A stretch of DNA of 64,000 nt from Capillibacterium thermochitinicola (GTDB lineage: Bacteria > Bacillota > UBA4882 > UBA10575), in the NCBI RefSeq assembly GCF_013664685.1, contig NZ_JAAKDE010000004.1, positions 124,001 through 188,000 on the forward strand. The letters run 5' to 3'. How positions within the stretch are numbered: the stretch's first letter is position 1; every line of letters begins with the position of its first letter. This document shows positions 33,710-43,601 of the stretch, piece by piece. The notes below the pieces were generated by a model. It worked only from the letters and a program-made list of their open reading frames with translations, was not told the origin of the DNA and ran no database searches. Position numbers and translations under genes: made by a program.

Positions 33710-36223
33710 TTACCTTGCCGAAAGGCCAAGTTTCTCGCGGGCTTCCTCCCGTAATTTGTACTTGAGAATCTTCCCGGCGGCGTTCATCGGGAATTCTTTG
33801 ACAAACTCGACGTAACGCGGGGTTTTGTGCTTCGCCAGATGGGAACGGACATAGTCTTTTAGTTCATCGGCGGTCATCTCCATCCCCTCTTTCAGGATCA
33901 CGCAGGCCATAATCTCCTCCCCGTAATCCTTGTCGGGAACACCAATCACCTGCACATCCTTTACTTTCGGGTGGGTGTAAATAAAATCTTCGATCTCTTT
34001 GGGATAGATGTTCTCCCCGCCGCGGATGATCATATCCTTGATCCGGCCGGTAATCCGGAAATACCCGTTGGCGTCCCGGCTGGCCAGATCCCCCGTGTGC
34101 AACCAGCCGTTTTCATCAATTACCGCGGCGGTCGCCTCCGGCATCTTGTAGTAACCTTTCATGACATTATAACCGCGAACAACAAATTCGCCTTCCACCC
34201 CGTCGGGCAGGTCGGCTCCGGTCTGCGGGTCAACGATCTTACACTCCACCCCGGGCAGGGGGCGTCCAACCGTGTTAACCCGCAGTTCAATCGGGTCATC
34301 AACCCGGCTTTGCGTACAGCCGGGCGAGGCCTCGGTCTGCCCATACACGATGGTGATCTCCCGCATATTCATCTTTTCCACCACGTCCTGCATCACCTTA
34401 ACCGGGCACGGGCTACCTGCCATAATCCCGGTCCGCATGTGGGAAAAGTCGGTCTTGGCAAAATCCTCGTGCCCGAGCATGGCAATGAACATGGTGGGCA
34501 CCCCGTGGCAACAAGTGATCTTTTCCTGATTAATCGCCGCCAAAGACTGTTTCGGCGAGAAAGAGGGCAAGGGAACCAGGGTGGCGCCGTGGGTCATCGC
34601 TGCCGTCATCGCCAGCACCATCCCAAAACAGTGAAACATCGGCACGTGCAACAACAACCGGTCGGCTGTAGACAGGTCCATGCAATCACCGATGCATTTC
34701 CCATTATTCACCACACTGTAGTGGGTCAGCATTACCCCCTTGGGGAAACCGGTCGTCCCCGAGGTGTACTGGATATTGCAAACATCATGCCGGCTAACCG
34801 CCAGGGCCCGCCGTTCAACCTCCGCGCGGGGCACCCGCTCCGCCAGGGCCAAGGCTTCCTCCCAGGTCAGACAGCCCGGCTGTTTGGAATCGATGGTGAT
34901 AATATGCCGCAAGAAGGGCAACCGTTTGGCAAAAAGCGGCCGCCCCGGCTCGGTGGTCGCCAGTTCCGGACAGAGTTCTCTCATAATCGCCACATAATTC
35001 GAGTCCTTATACCCGTCGATCATGACCAACGTGTGGGTATCCGACTGGCGGAGCAGGTACTCGGCCTCGTGGATTTTATAGGCGGTGTTGACCGTCACTA
35101 AAACCGCCCCGATCTTGGTGGTGGCCCAAAAAGTAATAAACCACTGGGGAACGTTGGTCGCCCAGATCGCCACATGGTCGCCGGGTTTCACTCCCAAAGC
35201 GATGAGGGCACGGGCAAAGGTGTCCACATCCTCCCGGAACTCGGCATAAGTCCGGGTGTAATCCATAGTCGTATAACGGAAGGCGTACTGGTTGGGAAAC
35301 TCCTCCACCATCCGGTCCAAGACCTGGGGGAAGGTCAGGTCAATCAGCGTGTCTTTCTCCCAAACGTATTTCCCGGTCTTCGTCCTGTTGTCAAAGAGCC
35401 GCCCGCGGACCACCTGCTTCTTCAGGTAACGCTGCATGAAGTTGGCGTAATGGGGGAAGACCACTCCGGCGTCGTTCAGCTCCGGGGCCCAGCGTTTCAC
35501 CCACTCCAGCGTGATATAACCTTCATAGTTGATCGAGTGTAAGGCCTGCATCATCCCGTCAATGGGCAGATCGCCCTCGCCCATCATTTTATACTTAACC
35601 ACTCCGTCTTCGACCACGGAGTCCTTAATATGCACGTATTTGATATAAGCGCCCAGGTTCTGGACGGTGGTCTCCGGTTTTTCCCCGGCAAAACGGTAAG
35701 GATGGTGCAGATCCCATAAAGCGCCCACCGCATCGCTTCCGACCTGATTCAGAAGATTGCATAAACGGCGGGTATCGGCGTAAACCCCGTTTGTTTCAAC
35801 GAGGAGGGTCACCCCCTTGGCCTCCGCCACGGGCACGAGACGGCGGAGAGCCGCCAGGACGACCGCATCATCCACCTCATCCTTTGGGTGGGGATCCTGG
35901 TCGGCCAGGATCCGGACATAAGGCGTCCCCAGCTTGCCGGCGAGCGCGATATACTCCACAAGCTCCCGGTAATTGGCCTCCGCCTGTTCCGGGAATTTCA
36001 AACAACAACCCGACGAGAGACAGGGGATCTCCAGGTCCAACCGGGCCAATTGCTCAACCGTCGCCGGGAGCTGACTCTCGGTAAAAGGCGGTGCCTTCAC
36101 GGCAAAGATCTCCTTCCCCAAACCCCGGATCTCAATCCCGTCAAAACCGAAGTCCTTCGCCATGGAATAAATATCGGTCCACCCAAAATCAGGACAGCCC
36201 AAAGTTGAAAAGGCAATCTTCAT
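33710..36223 (-). CDS. Fusion: sugar-phosphate isomerase-like TIM barrel + AMP-dependent acyl-CoA synthetase
   Basis: 837 residues, two complete enzymes. Residues 1-about 275 are an AP-endonuclease-2-type TIM barrel with the expected metal-ligand positions (LVETNG, ALWDLHHPY, YVHIKD, ITLEWV). From about 290 it is an ANL-superfamily ligase with TSGTTGFPKG, YGQTEASPG, GWLHTGD, the GRIKDMIIRGGENIYP block and the catalytic lysine in NAAGKILK. The start at 36223 follows GGAGGAG by 7 bases. It is directly controlled by a T-box leader, which is unexpected for such a protein. The acyl substrate cannot be told; the closest type is medium/long-chain (FadD-like). Confidence 0.88.
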   Translation of the reverse strand: MKIAFSTLGCPDFGWTDIYSMAKDFGFDGIEIRGLGKEIFAVKAPPFTESQLPATVEQLARLDLEIPCLSSGCCLKFPEQAEANYRELVEYIALAGKLGTPYVRILADQDPHPKDEVDDAVVLAALRRLVPVAEAKGVTLLVETNGVYADTRRLCNLLNQVGSDAVGALWDLHHPYRFAGEKPETTVQNLGAYIKYVHIKDSVVEDGVVKYKMMGEGDLPIDGMMQALHSINYEGYITLEWVKRWAPELNDAGVVFPHYANFMQRYLKKQVVRGRLFDNRTKTGKYVWEKDTLIDLTFPQVLDRMVEEFPNQYAFRYTTMDYTRTYAEFREDVDTFARALIALGVKPGDHVAIWATNVPQWFITFWATTKIGAVLVTVNTAYKIHEAEYLLRQSDTHTLVMIDGYKDSNYVAIMRELCPELATTEPGRPLFAKRLPFLRHIITIDSKQPGCLTWEEALALAERVPRAEVERRALAVSRHDVCNIQYTSGTTGFPKGVMLTHYSVVNNGKCIGDCMDLSTADRLLLHVPMFHCFGMVLAMTAAMTHGATLVPLPSFSPKQSLAAINQEKITCCHGVPTMFIAMLGHEDFAKTDFSHMRTGIMAGSPCPVKVMQDVVEKMNMREITIVYGQTEASPGCTQSRVDDPIELRVNTVGRPLPGVECKIVDPQTGADLPDGVEGEFVVRGYNVMKGYYKMPEATAAVIDENGWLHTGDLASRDANGYFRITGRIKDMIIRGGENIYPKEIEDFIYTHPKVKDVQVIGVPDKDYGEEIMACVILKEGMEMTADELKDYVRSHLAKHKTPRYVEFVKEFPMNAAGKILKYKLREEAREKLGLSAR

Positions 36224-36244
36224 TCCGACTCTCCTCCCCATAAC

Positions 36245-36572
36245 AAAAAAACTTTCGCCCTTGCCTCACTGCAAGAGACGAAAGTTTCCTTCCGCGGTAC
36301 CACTCTTATTGGTATAAGAATACCCACTCGTCACATCGATCTTTAAAGTAAAAAGCAAACTTTAAAGATGAATGTCCTCTCCTGGTAACGGTGAGAAACC
36401 CGTTCACGCCTACTTACCCGCCTTCCCAAGGTAACCGGGCTTTCGGATGACTGCTCCCGGGGGAGTCCACATCGCCGCGGTGCACTGTTTCGCAGCAACC
36501 AACAGCTCTCTGTCGCCACCGGTCCGGCCGTGTGTTGTCCCGTTCCCCGCATTTTTGGTTTTTGCTAAAATC
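36245..36572 (-). promoter_or_regulatory. T-box leader upstream of the isomerase/acyl-CoA-synthetase fusion gene
   Basis: Reverse strand: the T-box core AGAGTGGTACCGCGG (36292-36306), an AGAGAG bulge and a distal stem-loop (CTGTT...AACAG) for stem I, and a terminator pairing AACTTTCG with CGAAAGTT and ending in T7 (36245-36286). The specifier is unresolved: GAC (Asp) or TGG (Trp) in TGTGGACTCCC. The terminator ends 22 bases before the fusion gene's ATG, so uncharged tRNA should switch this gene on. Confidence 0.88.
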
Positions 36573-36578
36573 GCATTC

Positions 36579-36607
36579 AGATTACCAAATCACTAGCCGG
36601 TTGTCAA
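36579..36607 (-). promoter_or_regulatory. Sigma-A promoter of the T-box transcript
   Basis: Reverse strand: TTGACA (36602-36607), 17-base spacer, TAATCT (36579-36584). It abuts the end of the upstream permease gene, giving the fusion gene its own transcript. Confidence 0.75.
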
Positions 36608-36610
36608 GTA

Positions 36611-37492
36611 CTACTCTTTCAACGCACCGAGCGTAATGCCTTCCGTAATCTGCTCATTCAGGACCATATAGAGGAGGAGCGAAGGCAGGGCCACCAGGGT
36701 CATCACCGCAAACTGAACGGCATACCGGGAAGCATACTGTCCGGCAAAATTATAGACGGCAAAAGGCAGCGTCCGGTAGCGGTCACTGGCCAGGTAAGTC
36801 GCGGCCATTATGAAGTCGTTCCAGGTGGTGAAGAAGGTCATGATGATCACGGTAATCACCGCCGGTTTCGCCAGGGGAAAAATGGCGTGAACGATTATAT
36901 GGAAGATCGTGCCGCCGTCGATCAAGATCGATTCCTCAATCGATTCGGGAATCGATTTAATAAAACCGGTCATCAAAAAGGTCCCCATGGGGATGGTGAT
37001 CCCGATATAGGGAATGATCAAGCCCAAGTAGGAATCGGAGATCCCAAGGGCACGGAAACTGGCAAAGTTCGGCAGCAACGTCGCATGCAGCGGGATCATC
37101 ATCCCCAACATCACGGTGGTTAGGAAGAATTTCTTCAGTTTCCACTGCATACGGACAAAAGCATAGGACATCGTTACGGAGAAGATTACCGTCAGGCCCA
37201 CACTGACCACATTAACGATGACACTGTTTAGCAAATACCGGGGAATCTTCCCGTCAACCCAGGCCACCTTGTAGTTACTAAACTGGGGTTCGCGGGGCCA
37301 CATTAAAAGGCTGGGCCCAAAGAGATCCCCGTCTTTCACCAATGAATAGTTGACCAACCATATCAAGGGAAAGATCTGCCCGACCGCGATCATTGCCAAC
37401 AGAATATAGATGATATAGCGGGTGTAATTGGGCCCTCTCTTAACCTGGCGTTGTAAAGAGCCGCCCGTAATCTCATAGCGTACGTTTTTCAT
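36611..37492 (-). CDS. Carbohydrate ABC transporter permease, MalG type
   Basis: A 293-residue inner-membrane permease with about six helices and the cytoplasmic EAA-like loop SIPESIEESILIDGGTIFH, ending EGITLGALKE as MalG-type proteins do. It follows a MalF-type permease by 16 bases and a binding-protein gene, forming a binding protein-permease-permease operon without its own ATPase. A shared MsmX-type ATPase elsewhere is usual for such systems in Firmicutes. Confidence 0.92.
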   Translation of the reverse strand: MKNVRYEITGGSLQRQVKRGPNYTRYIIYILLAMIAVGQIFPLIWLVNYSLVKDGDLFGPSLLMWPREPQFSNYKVAWVDGKIPRYLLNSVIVNVVSVGLTVIFSVTMSYAFVRMQWKLKKFFLTTVMLGMMIPLHATLLPNFASFRALGISDSYLGLIIPYIGITIPMGTFLMTGFIKSIPESIEESILIDGGTIFHIIVHAIFPLAKPAVITVIIMTFFTTWNDFIMAATYLASDRYRTLPFAVYNFAGQYASRYAVQFAVMTLVALPSLLLYMVLNEQITEGITLGALKE

Positions 37493-37508
37493 CTTCCACC
37501 CTCCAGCC

Positions 37509-38390
37509 CTAGTAGTATTCTTTTCTCGTCAACAGCCGGTTTAAAACCACCGTCGTCAGCAGGCAGACCACCACAAAGAAGACAGAAATGGCATTCCCAT
37601 ACGCAAACTCATAAGCATCAAAGGCTTTGATGTATAGGTAGTTGGCCAGGAACTGGCTGGCGTTACCCGGTCCGCCGTTGGTCGTCAGGTAGATCGTTTC
37701 CATCTGTTTCAACGAGGAGATCACCGCCCAGATCACATTGACGGCAATCACCGGTTGCATCAGCGGGATAGTGATGCGAAAGAGGGTTTGGCACCGGTTG
37801 GCGCCATCGATCTTCGCCGCTTCAAAGACCTCTTCGGGCAGGCTTTTGACCCCGGCGTAATATATCAAAACGGCCCACCCGAATCCTTGCCACATCATGA
37901 TCAAAACCAGCGAATAAAGGACAATCTTCGGGTCTCCCAACCACTGTTGTTTTAAAAACCCCAGGCCGATCAGTTCCAATACTTTATTCAAGAGACCATA
38001 CTGGGAATTATAGATATTAACCCACATCTTCGAAGTGACCATAACCGGAATCACACAAGGAATGAAGAAGATCGTTTTAAAAACTTTCTCCAATTTACCC
38101 CCGAGTCGGTCGATCAGTACGGCAAACAGAAAGGCAATGGGGTGCTGAATCGTAATGGTCATCAACGCCAGGGTGGCCGCATTTTTTAAGGAGTGCCAAA
38201 AGATGCGGTCCTGTAAAACCCGCTGAAAATTACGAAAACCGATATAATTGAAACCGCCAATCCCGGACCAGTCGGTCAGCGCGTAATAAACACTTAAACC
38301 AATGGGAAAGAGGACGGCCATCAGAAAAAAGGCAAAGCCCGGAGCGACCAGCAGAAAGATGGTCTTTTTGTTTTCGCGAAAATAATGCAT
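37509..38390 (-). CDS. Carbohydrate ABC transporter permease, MalF type
   Basis: A 293-residue permease with six helices and the EAA-like loop SLPEEVFEAAKIDGANRCQT. The start is placed at ATG 38390 (MHYFRENKK) with GGGTGAT just upstream; a longer in-frame extension to 38453 has a proline-rich, unconserved-looking start. It pairs with the downstream MalG-type permease and the upstream binding protein. Confidence 0.9.
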   Translation of the reverse strand: MHYFRENKKTIFLLVAPGFAFFLMAVLFPIGLSVYYALTDWSGIGGFNYIGFRNFQRVLQDRIFWHSLKNAATLALMTITIQHPIAFLFAVLIDRLGGKLEKVFKTIFFIPCVIPVMVTSKMWVNIYNSQYGLLNKVLELIGLGFLKQQWLGDPKIVLYSLVLIMMWQGFGWAVLIYYAGVKSLPEEVFEAAKIDGANRCQTLFRITIPLMQPVIAVNVIWAVISSLKQMETIYLTTNGGPGNASQFLANYLYIKAFDAYEFAYGNAISVFFVVVCLLTTVVLNRLLTRKEYY

Positions 38391-38517
38391 ATTATCACCC
38401 ATTCCGTCTTGATTTAAGGGTTTACCGGGGGTATTAGGGATAGAGGGAGACAATTACTTCGTCTCCCTCTACCATCCTTCGGCTATGCGTGTTCTGCTTA
38501 AATTTTAATCAGCTTAT

Positions 38518-39822
38518 TTATTGACGCGCTTTCTGGGCGGCTTGGTCACAGGCGCGCAGGAAGTCTTGGGGTGATCTCATCCCGGCGGCAAACTCCTGGA
38601 TAATGGTTTCGCTGTCAACTTTGAAGCCCGGAGTAGCCGCATCGTTCCACGGTGTCCCACTGAAGGAGGTCGCTTTGTTAATGATCTCCGAAAGCTGTAA
38701 CTGCAACCTGTTCTCTTTACCGGTCAGGAATTGGTCATACCTTTGCCCGGGAATAACCAACCCCAGCTGCCAGGCATTTTTCGCCCAGTTTTCGGGTGCC
38801 ATGATATAGTTAAGGAGTTTGATGGCTTCCGCTTTCACCGGCGATTTGGCCGAAACGGCATAGCCGCCACCAAACCAACCCATCAGATCGGTGCTCTTCC
38901 CTTTGCCCGTTCCCGTCATGCCCGGGAAAGCCGTTACGGACACATTGTTCCGGAACGAGGCGGAGAAGTTTTCATCATTGGCCAAACCGGTCTCCCAAGA
39001 CCCCATGTAGTACATGGCCGCGAGCTCCTGCCCGAACAGGTTCCGTGCCGCTCCGTAATCCGCGGCAATAAAGGAGTCTTGGAAAGCGCCCAGGTCAATC
39101 AGTTTTTTTAGTTCTTCCGCCGCTGCCAGGAAATGCTTGTTCTCAGCAAATTTCACCTTTCCGGCGAGGGCTTGATACATGAGGGTCGGGTCGCCACTTA
39201 CTTTCGTCACCAGATCCTGGTAGAGAATGTTCAAAGCCCAACAGTCGCGCCCGTTGTGGGCAATCGGGGCGATCCCCGCTTTCCGGAAGGCTCTAATGGC
39301 CTCAATCAATTCATCATAGGTGGTCGGAACCTTAACCCCATGCTCTTTAAAGAGTCTTTCATTGTAGTAAAGAACCATTAAGTCGGTATTTCGGGCCAGC
39401 CCGTAGAGTTTGCCATTCATGCTGAAGCCATCGAGGGCTCCGTCGAAGAAACCGTAATCCTTGTAGTCATCCCAGTTCAGTTCGGCGGCATAACCACCTT
39501 TCATGATCGGATCAAAGAAGGCGGGTTGCCCCCAGACCATAAAGATGTCCGGAAGCTGATTACCGGCGGTATAAACACGGAATTTCTGTTTATAGGGCTC
39601 GTCTTGTAAAGCTTCGACTTCGATTTGCACGTGGGGGTTGGCTTTCATGTAATTATCGATCAGCAGTTGCTCCAAACGCCCTTGTCCTGCGGTCCGGTCG
39701 GGTAAATTCGAGAAGAACTTGATCGTTATCTTGTTCGCACCGATCACCGGGAGGATTCCCCCGACCACCAGCAGCAAAGCGACGGCCAAAAGCAGGCACA
39801 CTGCACGACGGGAAAGTCTCAT
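38518..39822 (-). CDS. Extracellular sugar-binding protein, family 1
   Basis: 434 residues: signal peptide 1-28, then a MalE/UgpB-type fold with ITIKFFSNLPDRTAGQGRLEQL, NPHVQIEVEALQDEPYKQKF and GLARNTDLMVLYYNERLFKEHGVKVPTT. No lipobox cysteine is seen. It is the first gene of the malF/malG-type operon. The gene directly upstream encodes a YesN-type regulator, a frequent neighbour of such importers for plant oligosaccharides. Confidence 0.9.
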   Translation of the reverse strand: MRLSRRAVCLLLAVALLLVVGGILPVIGANKITIKFFSNLPDRTAGQGRLEQLLIDNYMKANPHVQIEVEALQDEPYKQKFRVYTAGNQLPDIFMVWGQPAFFDPIMKGGYAAELNWDDYKDYGFFDGALDGFSMNGKLYGLARNTDLMVLYYNERLFKEHGVKVPTTYDELIEAIRAFRKAGIAPIAHNGRDCWALNILYQDLVTKVSGDPTLMYQALAGKVKFAENKHFLAAAEELKKLIDLGAFQDSFIAADYGAARNLFGQELAAMYYMGSWETGLANDENFSASFRNNVSVTAFPGMTGTGKGKSTDLMGWFGGGYAVSAKSPVKAEAIKLLNYIMAPENWAKNAWQLGLVIPGQRYDQFLTGKENRLQLQLSEIINKATSFSGTPWNDAATPGFKVDSETIIQEFAAGMRSPQDFLRACDQAAQKARQ

Positions 39823-39941
39823 CCTTATTCCTCCTTATGTTTCGGGTCTGTCTAAAAAGCTTTTTTAGAACAGTTAATTTATTTGTAAGTTTAGTGTAAC
39901 ATAAGTGTTTTTAAATTAAGGTAGAGATTCTTTGGAAAAAG

Positions 39942-41567
39942 TTAGCTATTTTTTTTACTTAACCGAAAACTCTCCCGGTACTGTGAAGCCGTCAGCCCCG
40001 TGTATTTCTTGAAGATTTGATAAAAATACTTCTCATCCTGATACCCCACCTGGTAAGCGATCTCATAGTTTTTGGCATTGGTGTCCCGCAACAGCTTCTT
40101 CGCCTGTTCAATCCGGTAGTGGTTTAAATAGTCGACAAAATTTTTCCCGGTCTCCTGTTTAAACAAGAAACTCAAATAACTTGGACTATAGTTGACTTGT
40201 TCCGCGATCGTCTGCAAATTAATGTTGCTTTGGTAATTCTCCTTGATATAATCAATGGCAAACTGCACAATATTGTTGCGTTCGCGGTCCGCCGCCAACT
40301 GCCGGACAATCCCGGTTAAAAAAAGTCCGATGATCTCCTGTAATTGTTGGAGTGTATTGGCCTGCAATATCCGGTCAAAGAACTGTAAAATATCCGTCCC
40401 GTTCCGTTCCAGGTCAATGTTTTGGTCAAAACAATACTGGAGGATGTTGCTGACCAACGTCAGGCTGAGTTGCTGGATCTCCCTTTTCCCCGGATTTCCG
40501 GCCAAGACCAGTGACTGAAAGAATTTTTCCACCGCGGCCTGGACTGCTTCCTCGTCCCCGGTTTCCAACGATAGAAGAACCTTTTTTACCTCCTGGAACG
40601 GATAGAGATATTTATGGCCGGTCGCCCTTTGGGGGTCATACATGATAATCTGCTGATCCCCGGCGAAAAAACCGGTTTCCACCGCGGTGGCGGCCTGCTG
40701 ATAGGAACGCCAGATAAGCGCCAACGAGGAAACCGGCCCGCCGATCCCGACGGTGATGCTTAAATCATAAAGCTGCTCAATGTGCTGCTTAATCTTTTCC
40801 AGTTGTAAGGGAAGCTCCTGCCGGCAAGCCCCGTCCCTTATTTCGATGATGGCGATCACCCATTCCCTCTCGTACAAAACTTCACACCGGTGTTCCGGGG
40901 CCAACCCTTGCTTGACCAGCTCCATCACGGCCAGGAGCAGATACTCCTCGGTTTTCACCGGAGCCGGTTGCTCCCCGGCCGCCCAACAGTGACAGCTAAA
41001 AAGGACCACATTATATTCGGAGGTTAAAGCGGAAAAGGGCAACCCGTAGCAGACCATCTTCTGCTCGATCGCCGCCTGGTCACTGAGGTTTCCTTTGAGC
41101 AGATCGGTCAGAAATTTCTCTTTCAGGACGGGCAGATTCTCCCGGATTAAGTCTTGGTAATCTTTTAAAACCGCACTTTTCCTCCGTTCTTCGACGATGA
41201 GATTCTTTGCTTTTAAGACGCTTTGCAGGATCTGTTCCGGACGGCACGGTTTTAACAGATAGTTACTGGTCTGCAGCGTAATCGCCTTTTGGGCAAAATA
41301 AAAGTCATCATAACCGCTGAGGATGATACTTTGCAGCTTAATCCCCCGCTTCCTTACTTCTTCCAACATCTCGAGGCCGCTCATGAGCGGCATTTTTATA
41401 TCGACAATCGCAATCTCCGGTAAAGTCCTCTCGATTAATTCCAGTCCTTTAACACCATTATCCGCCGTTCCCGCGATCGCCAGTTCATACCGCTCCCAGT
41501 CAATGACGTTTTTAATCCCTTCCACTTGCTCTTGTTCATCATCGATAATCACGACCTTGTACATCAA
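39942..41567 (-). CDS. YesN-type response regulator with AraC DNA-binding domain
   Basis: 541 residues: a complete receiver (VVIIDDEQEQ, phosphoacceptor in IAIVDIKMPLMSG about 56, LSGYDDF, NYLLKPC), a long central region, and a C-terminal AraC pair of helix-turn-helix motifs (YSPSYLSFLFKQETG, GYQDEKYFYQIFKKYTGLTASQYR). It starts 4 bases inside the end of the kinase gene, so they are translated together. It probably activates the downstream binding-protein/permease operon or the GH30 operon. Confidence 0.93.
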   Translation of the reverse strand: MMYKVVIIDDEQEQVEGIKNVIDWERYELAIAGTADNGVKGLELIERTLPEIAIVDIKMPLMSGLEMLEEVRKRGIKLQSIILSGYDDFYFAQKAITLQTSNYLLKPCRPEQILQSVLKAKNLIVEERRKSAVLKDYQDLIRENLPVLKEKFLTDLLKGNLSDQAAIEQKMVCYGLPFSALTSEYNVVLFSCHCWAAGEQPAPVKTEEYLLLAVMELVKQGLAPEHRCEVLYEREWVIAIIEIRDGACRQELPLQLEKIKQHIEQLYDLSITVGIGGPVSSLALIWRSYQQAATAVETGFFAGDQQIIMYDPQRATGHKYLYPFQEVKKVLLSLETGDEEAVQAAVEKFFQSLVLAGNPGKREIQQLSLTLVSNILQYCFDQNIDLERNGTDILQFFDRILQANTLQQLQEIIGLFLTGIVRQLAADRERNNIVQFAIDYIKENYQSNINLQTIAEQVNYSPSYLSFLFKQETGKNFVDYLNHYRIEQAKKLLRDTNAKNYEIAYQVGYQDEKYFYQIFKKYTGLTASQYRESFRLSKKNS

Positions 41568-43381
41568 CTCACCCCTTTTTCGCCGGCCGGAATCATCAAC
41601 TCCACTTTCGTCCCGGCCCCTTCTTTACTGTCGATCAACAGTTGATAGCGGTCCGGATAATATAACTCAAGCCGCTCCCGGACATTATGAATGGCATAGC
41701 CGCCATTGCCAGTTTTGTGGCAGGGGCGACCCTCCTGCAGCCAGGCCAAAACCTCCTCCGCCATCCCGGCCCCATTGTCGGCGATGACAAAACAAAGCCG
41801 GCCCGCCTGATAATAACCCCGGACCGTAATCAGGGTCTTGCCTTCCTTCTTTTCCGCACCGTGAATCACGGCGTTTTCGACAAAAGGTTGGAGAATGAGT
41901 TTGGGGATCATGTAGTTCAGGATCTTTTCTTCAAAGTCAATTTCATAGGCCAGTTTATCATTGAAGCGTTTTTTCTGTAAAAGAATGTAATGTTCGATTA
42001 GGCGCTTCTCATTCTCAACCGAGATGAAATCCTCTCCCCGGTTGAGTGTTAAACGGAAAAGCACCGCCAAGGCATAGATCATCTCCCCGATCTCTTCCGC
42101 GCCTGCCTTCTGGGCTTTCCAATAGATCGTATCCAGGGTGTTATAAAGAAAATGCGGGTTAATCTGGGCCTGTAACGCCCTTAACTCCGCTTCCTTCTGC
42201 TTCAGTTGGAGTTTAAAAACCCGGTTAATCAACTGGTGAATATGATCGATCATTGCATTATACTGGGCACCGAGCCGGCCAATCTCATCCTCATAAAGAA
42301 AGTCCACTTTTTCTTGGAAATTCCCCGCCTTCACCCGTTGCATCGAAGAGAGTAATTTACTGATTGGCTTCGTCACCAGGGAAGAGGTCCAAACCGACAG
42401 GACAAAGCCAATCAGTAAACAAAGGAAGATCACCACGATGGTGAGCAGCAAGATCGTCTTGACGGCTTGTAAAACAATTCTGGTCGGAACCAGATAAACC
42501 ACTTTCCAGTTGTTCTGGGCCAAAGTACTATACGTCAGGAGAAGTTGATCGTGTTTGAGCGCCACAATATGCTCGCCTTCCATGGCGGACAAATAGGACG
42601 GAAGGACCTCCCCCAAATCCGTCCACCGCGGCCAGGGATTCCCCGCCGAAACCGCCGCGATAATCTCCTGGTCTTCATTGATTATAAGGATGCTGCTTTC
42701 CGGATAATCCAAGTTCTTCCGCAACAATTCCTCCAAAAAACCCAGGTTAATACAGACCATCAATAAACCGTGGGGCTCCAGTCTATTCAGATCAAGCAGA
42801 CTACGGAACATGGCAATCTTCGGATTCCGGTTGTCTTTGATGAAAGGCTGGTGACCCCCGGTTAAAGTAACCCAGAGCGGCCCCCCTTTACGGGCAACCG
42901 CCTCCCGGTAAATTGGTTCTTCTTTGATCCGGCTGAGGGGACCGATGCCGGCGCTCCCGTCCTTGCTGGTGTAGTACTCCAGCCCGTTCTCCCCGTAGAT
43001 ACTGATGAAACTGATTGCTTCCTTAAAAGCCAAAAAACCGGAGAGGGGCATCATCGCCTTGTTGAGATCATTGAGCGAAATCGCCCCGATCTCATCGAGA
43101 TTAAGCACCGTTTGGATCTGATCCCACAAGCAAAGATAGGTGGACAGTTCATAGATTTCTTGCTGGAGGGTATCAATTTTCTGCTTAACCTGGCGGGTGT
43201 CACGTAAATTCACCGTGCTGATCTTCTGGATGATATTCCGCGCATAGACCAGATAAGAAAAGATCCCGATGATTAAGGCGATAAGGATAATCACGATAAA
43301 GTTAAGAAGCAAAATTTTATCACGGATGCTTAAGTTCATATACCGTTGTACTACTTTATGTCTGACCGTTTCGAAAATCAT
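41564..43381 (-). CDS. YesM-type sensor histidine kinase
   Basis: 605 residues: TM1 (about 23-43), a large extracytoplasmic sensor (dCache-like), TM2 (about 310-333), HAMP (VKAGNFQEKVDF), His-kinase block with phosphoacceptor in INPHFLYNTLDT, and HATPase with PFVENAVIHG, DNGAGM and the final TKVELMIPAGE. Unlike the kinase at 27468-28874, its C-terminus is complete and a regulator follows in frame-overlap, which gives a convenient internal comparison for the damaged pair. Confidence 0.93.
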   Translation of the reverse strand: MIFETVRHKVVQRYMNLSIRDKILLLNFIVIILIALIIGIFSYLVYARNIIQKISTVNLRDTRQVKQKIDTLQQEIYELSTYLCLWDQIQTVLNLDEIGAISLNDLNKAMMPLSGFLAFKEAISFISIYGENGLEYYTSKDGSAGIGPLSRIKEEPIYREAVARKGGPLWVTLTGGHQPFIKDNRNPKIAMFRSLLDLNRLEPHGLLMVCINLGFLEELLRKNLDYPESSILIINEDQEIIAAVSAGNPWPRWTDLGEVLPSYLSAMEGEHIVALKHDQLLLTYSTLAQNNWKVVYLVPTRIVLQAVKTILLLTIVVIFLCLLIGFVLSVWTSSLVTKPISKLLSSMQRVKAGNFQEKVDFLYEDEIGRLGAQYNAMIDHIHQLINRVFKLQLKQKEAELRALQAQINPHFLYNTLDTIYWKAQKAGAEEIGEMIYALAVLFRLTLNRGEDFISVENEKRLIEHYILLQKKRFNDKLAYEIDFEEKILNYMIPKLILQPFVENAVIHGAEKKEGKTLITVRGYYQAGRLCFVIADNGAGMAEEVLAWLQEGRPCHKTGNGGYAIHNVRERLELYYPDRYQLLIDSKEGAGTKVELMIPAGEKGVS

Positions 43382-43535
43382 CTGTCTCCCTCCAAAAAGA
43401 AGGCCGTCGTCCCCCCAAATTTATTATCTTAATAAATTGTTACTTTAGTTCGTGCCCGCCGATGGTTTTCCCTGCATAGCTCCAAGTTCCCATTCTCCCA
43501 AAAATAACGCCGTATCTTCAATCTCCCATGCGTAA

Positions 43536-43569
43536 AGATTGACCCGGCGATAAATTGCCGGGTCAATCT
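43536..43569 (-). terminator. Hairpin terminator after the GH30 gene
   Basis: A 13-pair helix (43536-43548 with 43557-43569) 33 bases after the GH30 stop. It is followed on the reverse strand by TTTACGC, a short T-run. Confidence 0.65.
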
Positions 43570-43601
43570 CAAAAGGGAGGTTGTGAAAAGGCGCTTATTT
43601 T

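Noticed and set aside
43382-43535. 86-codon ORF on the reverse strand overlapping the GH30 end
   Set aside because: It overlaps the GH30 C-terminus and terminator in another frame, with no ribosome site or domain.
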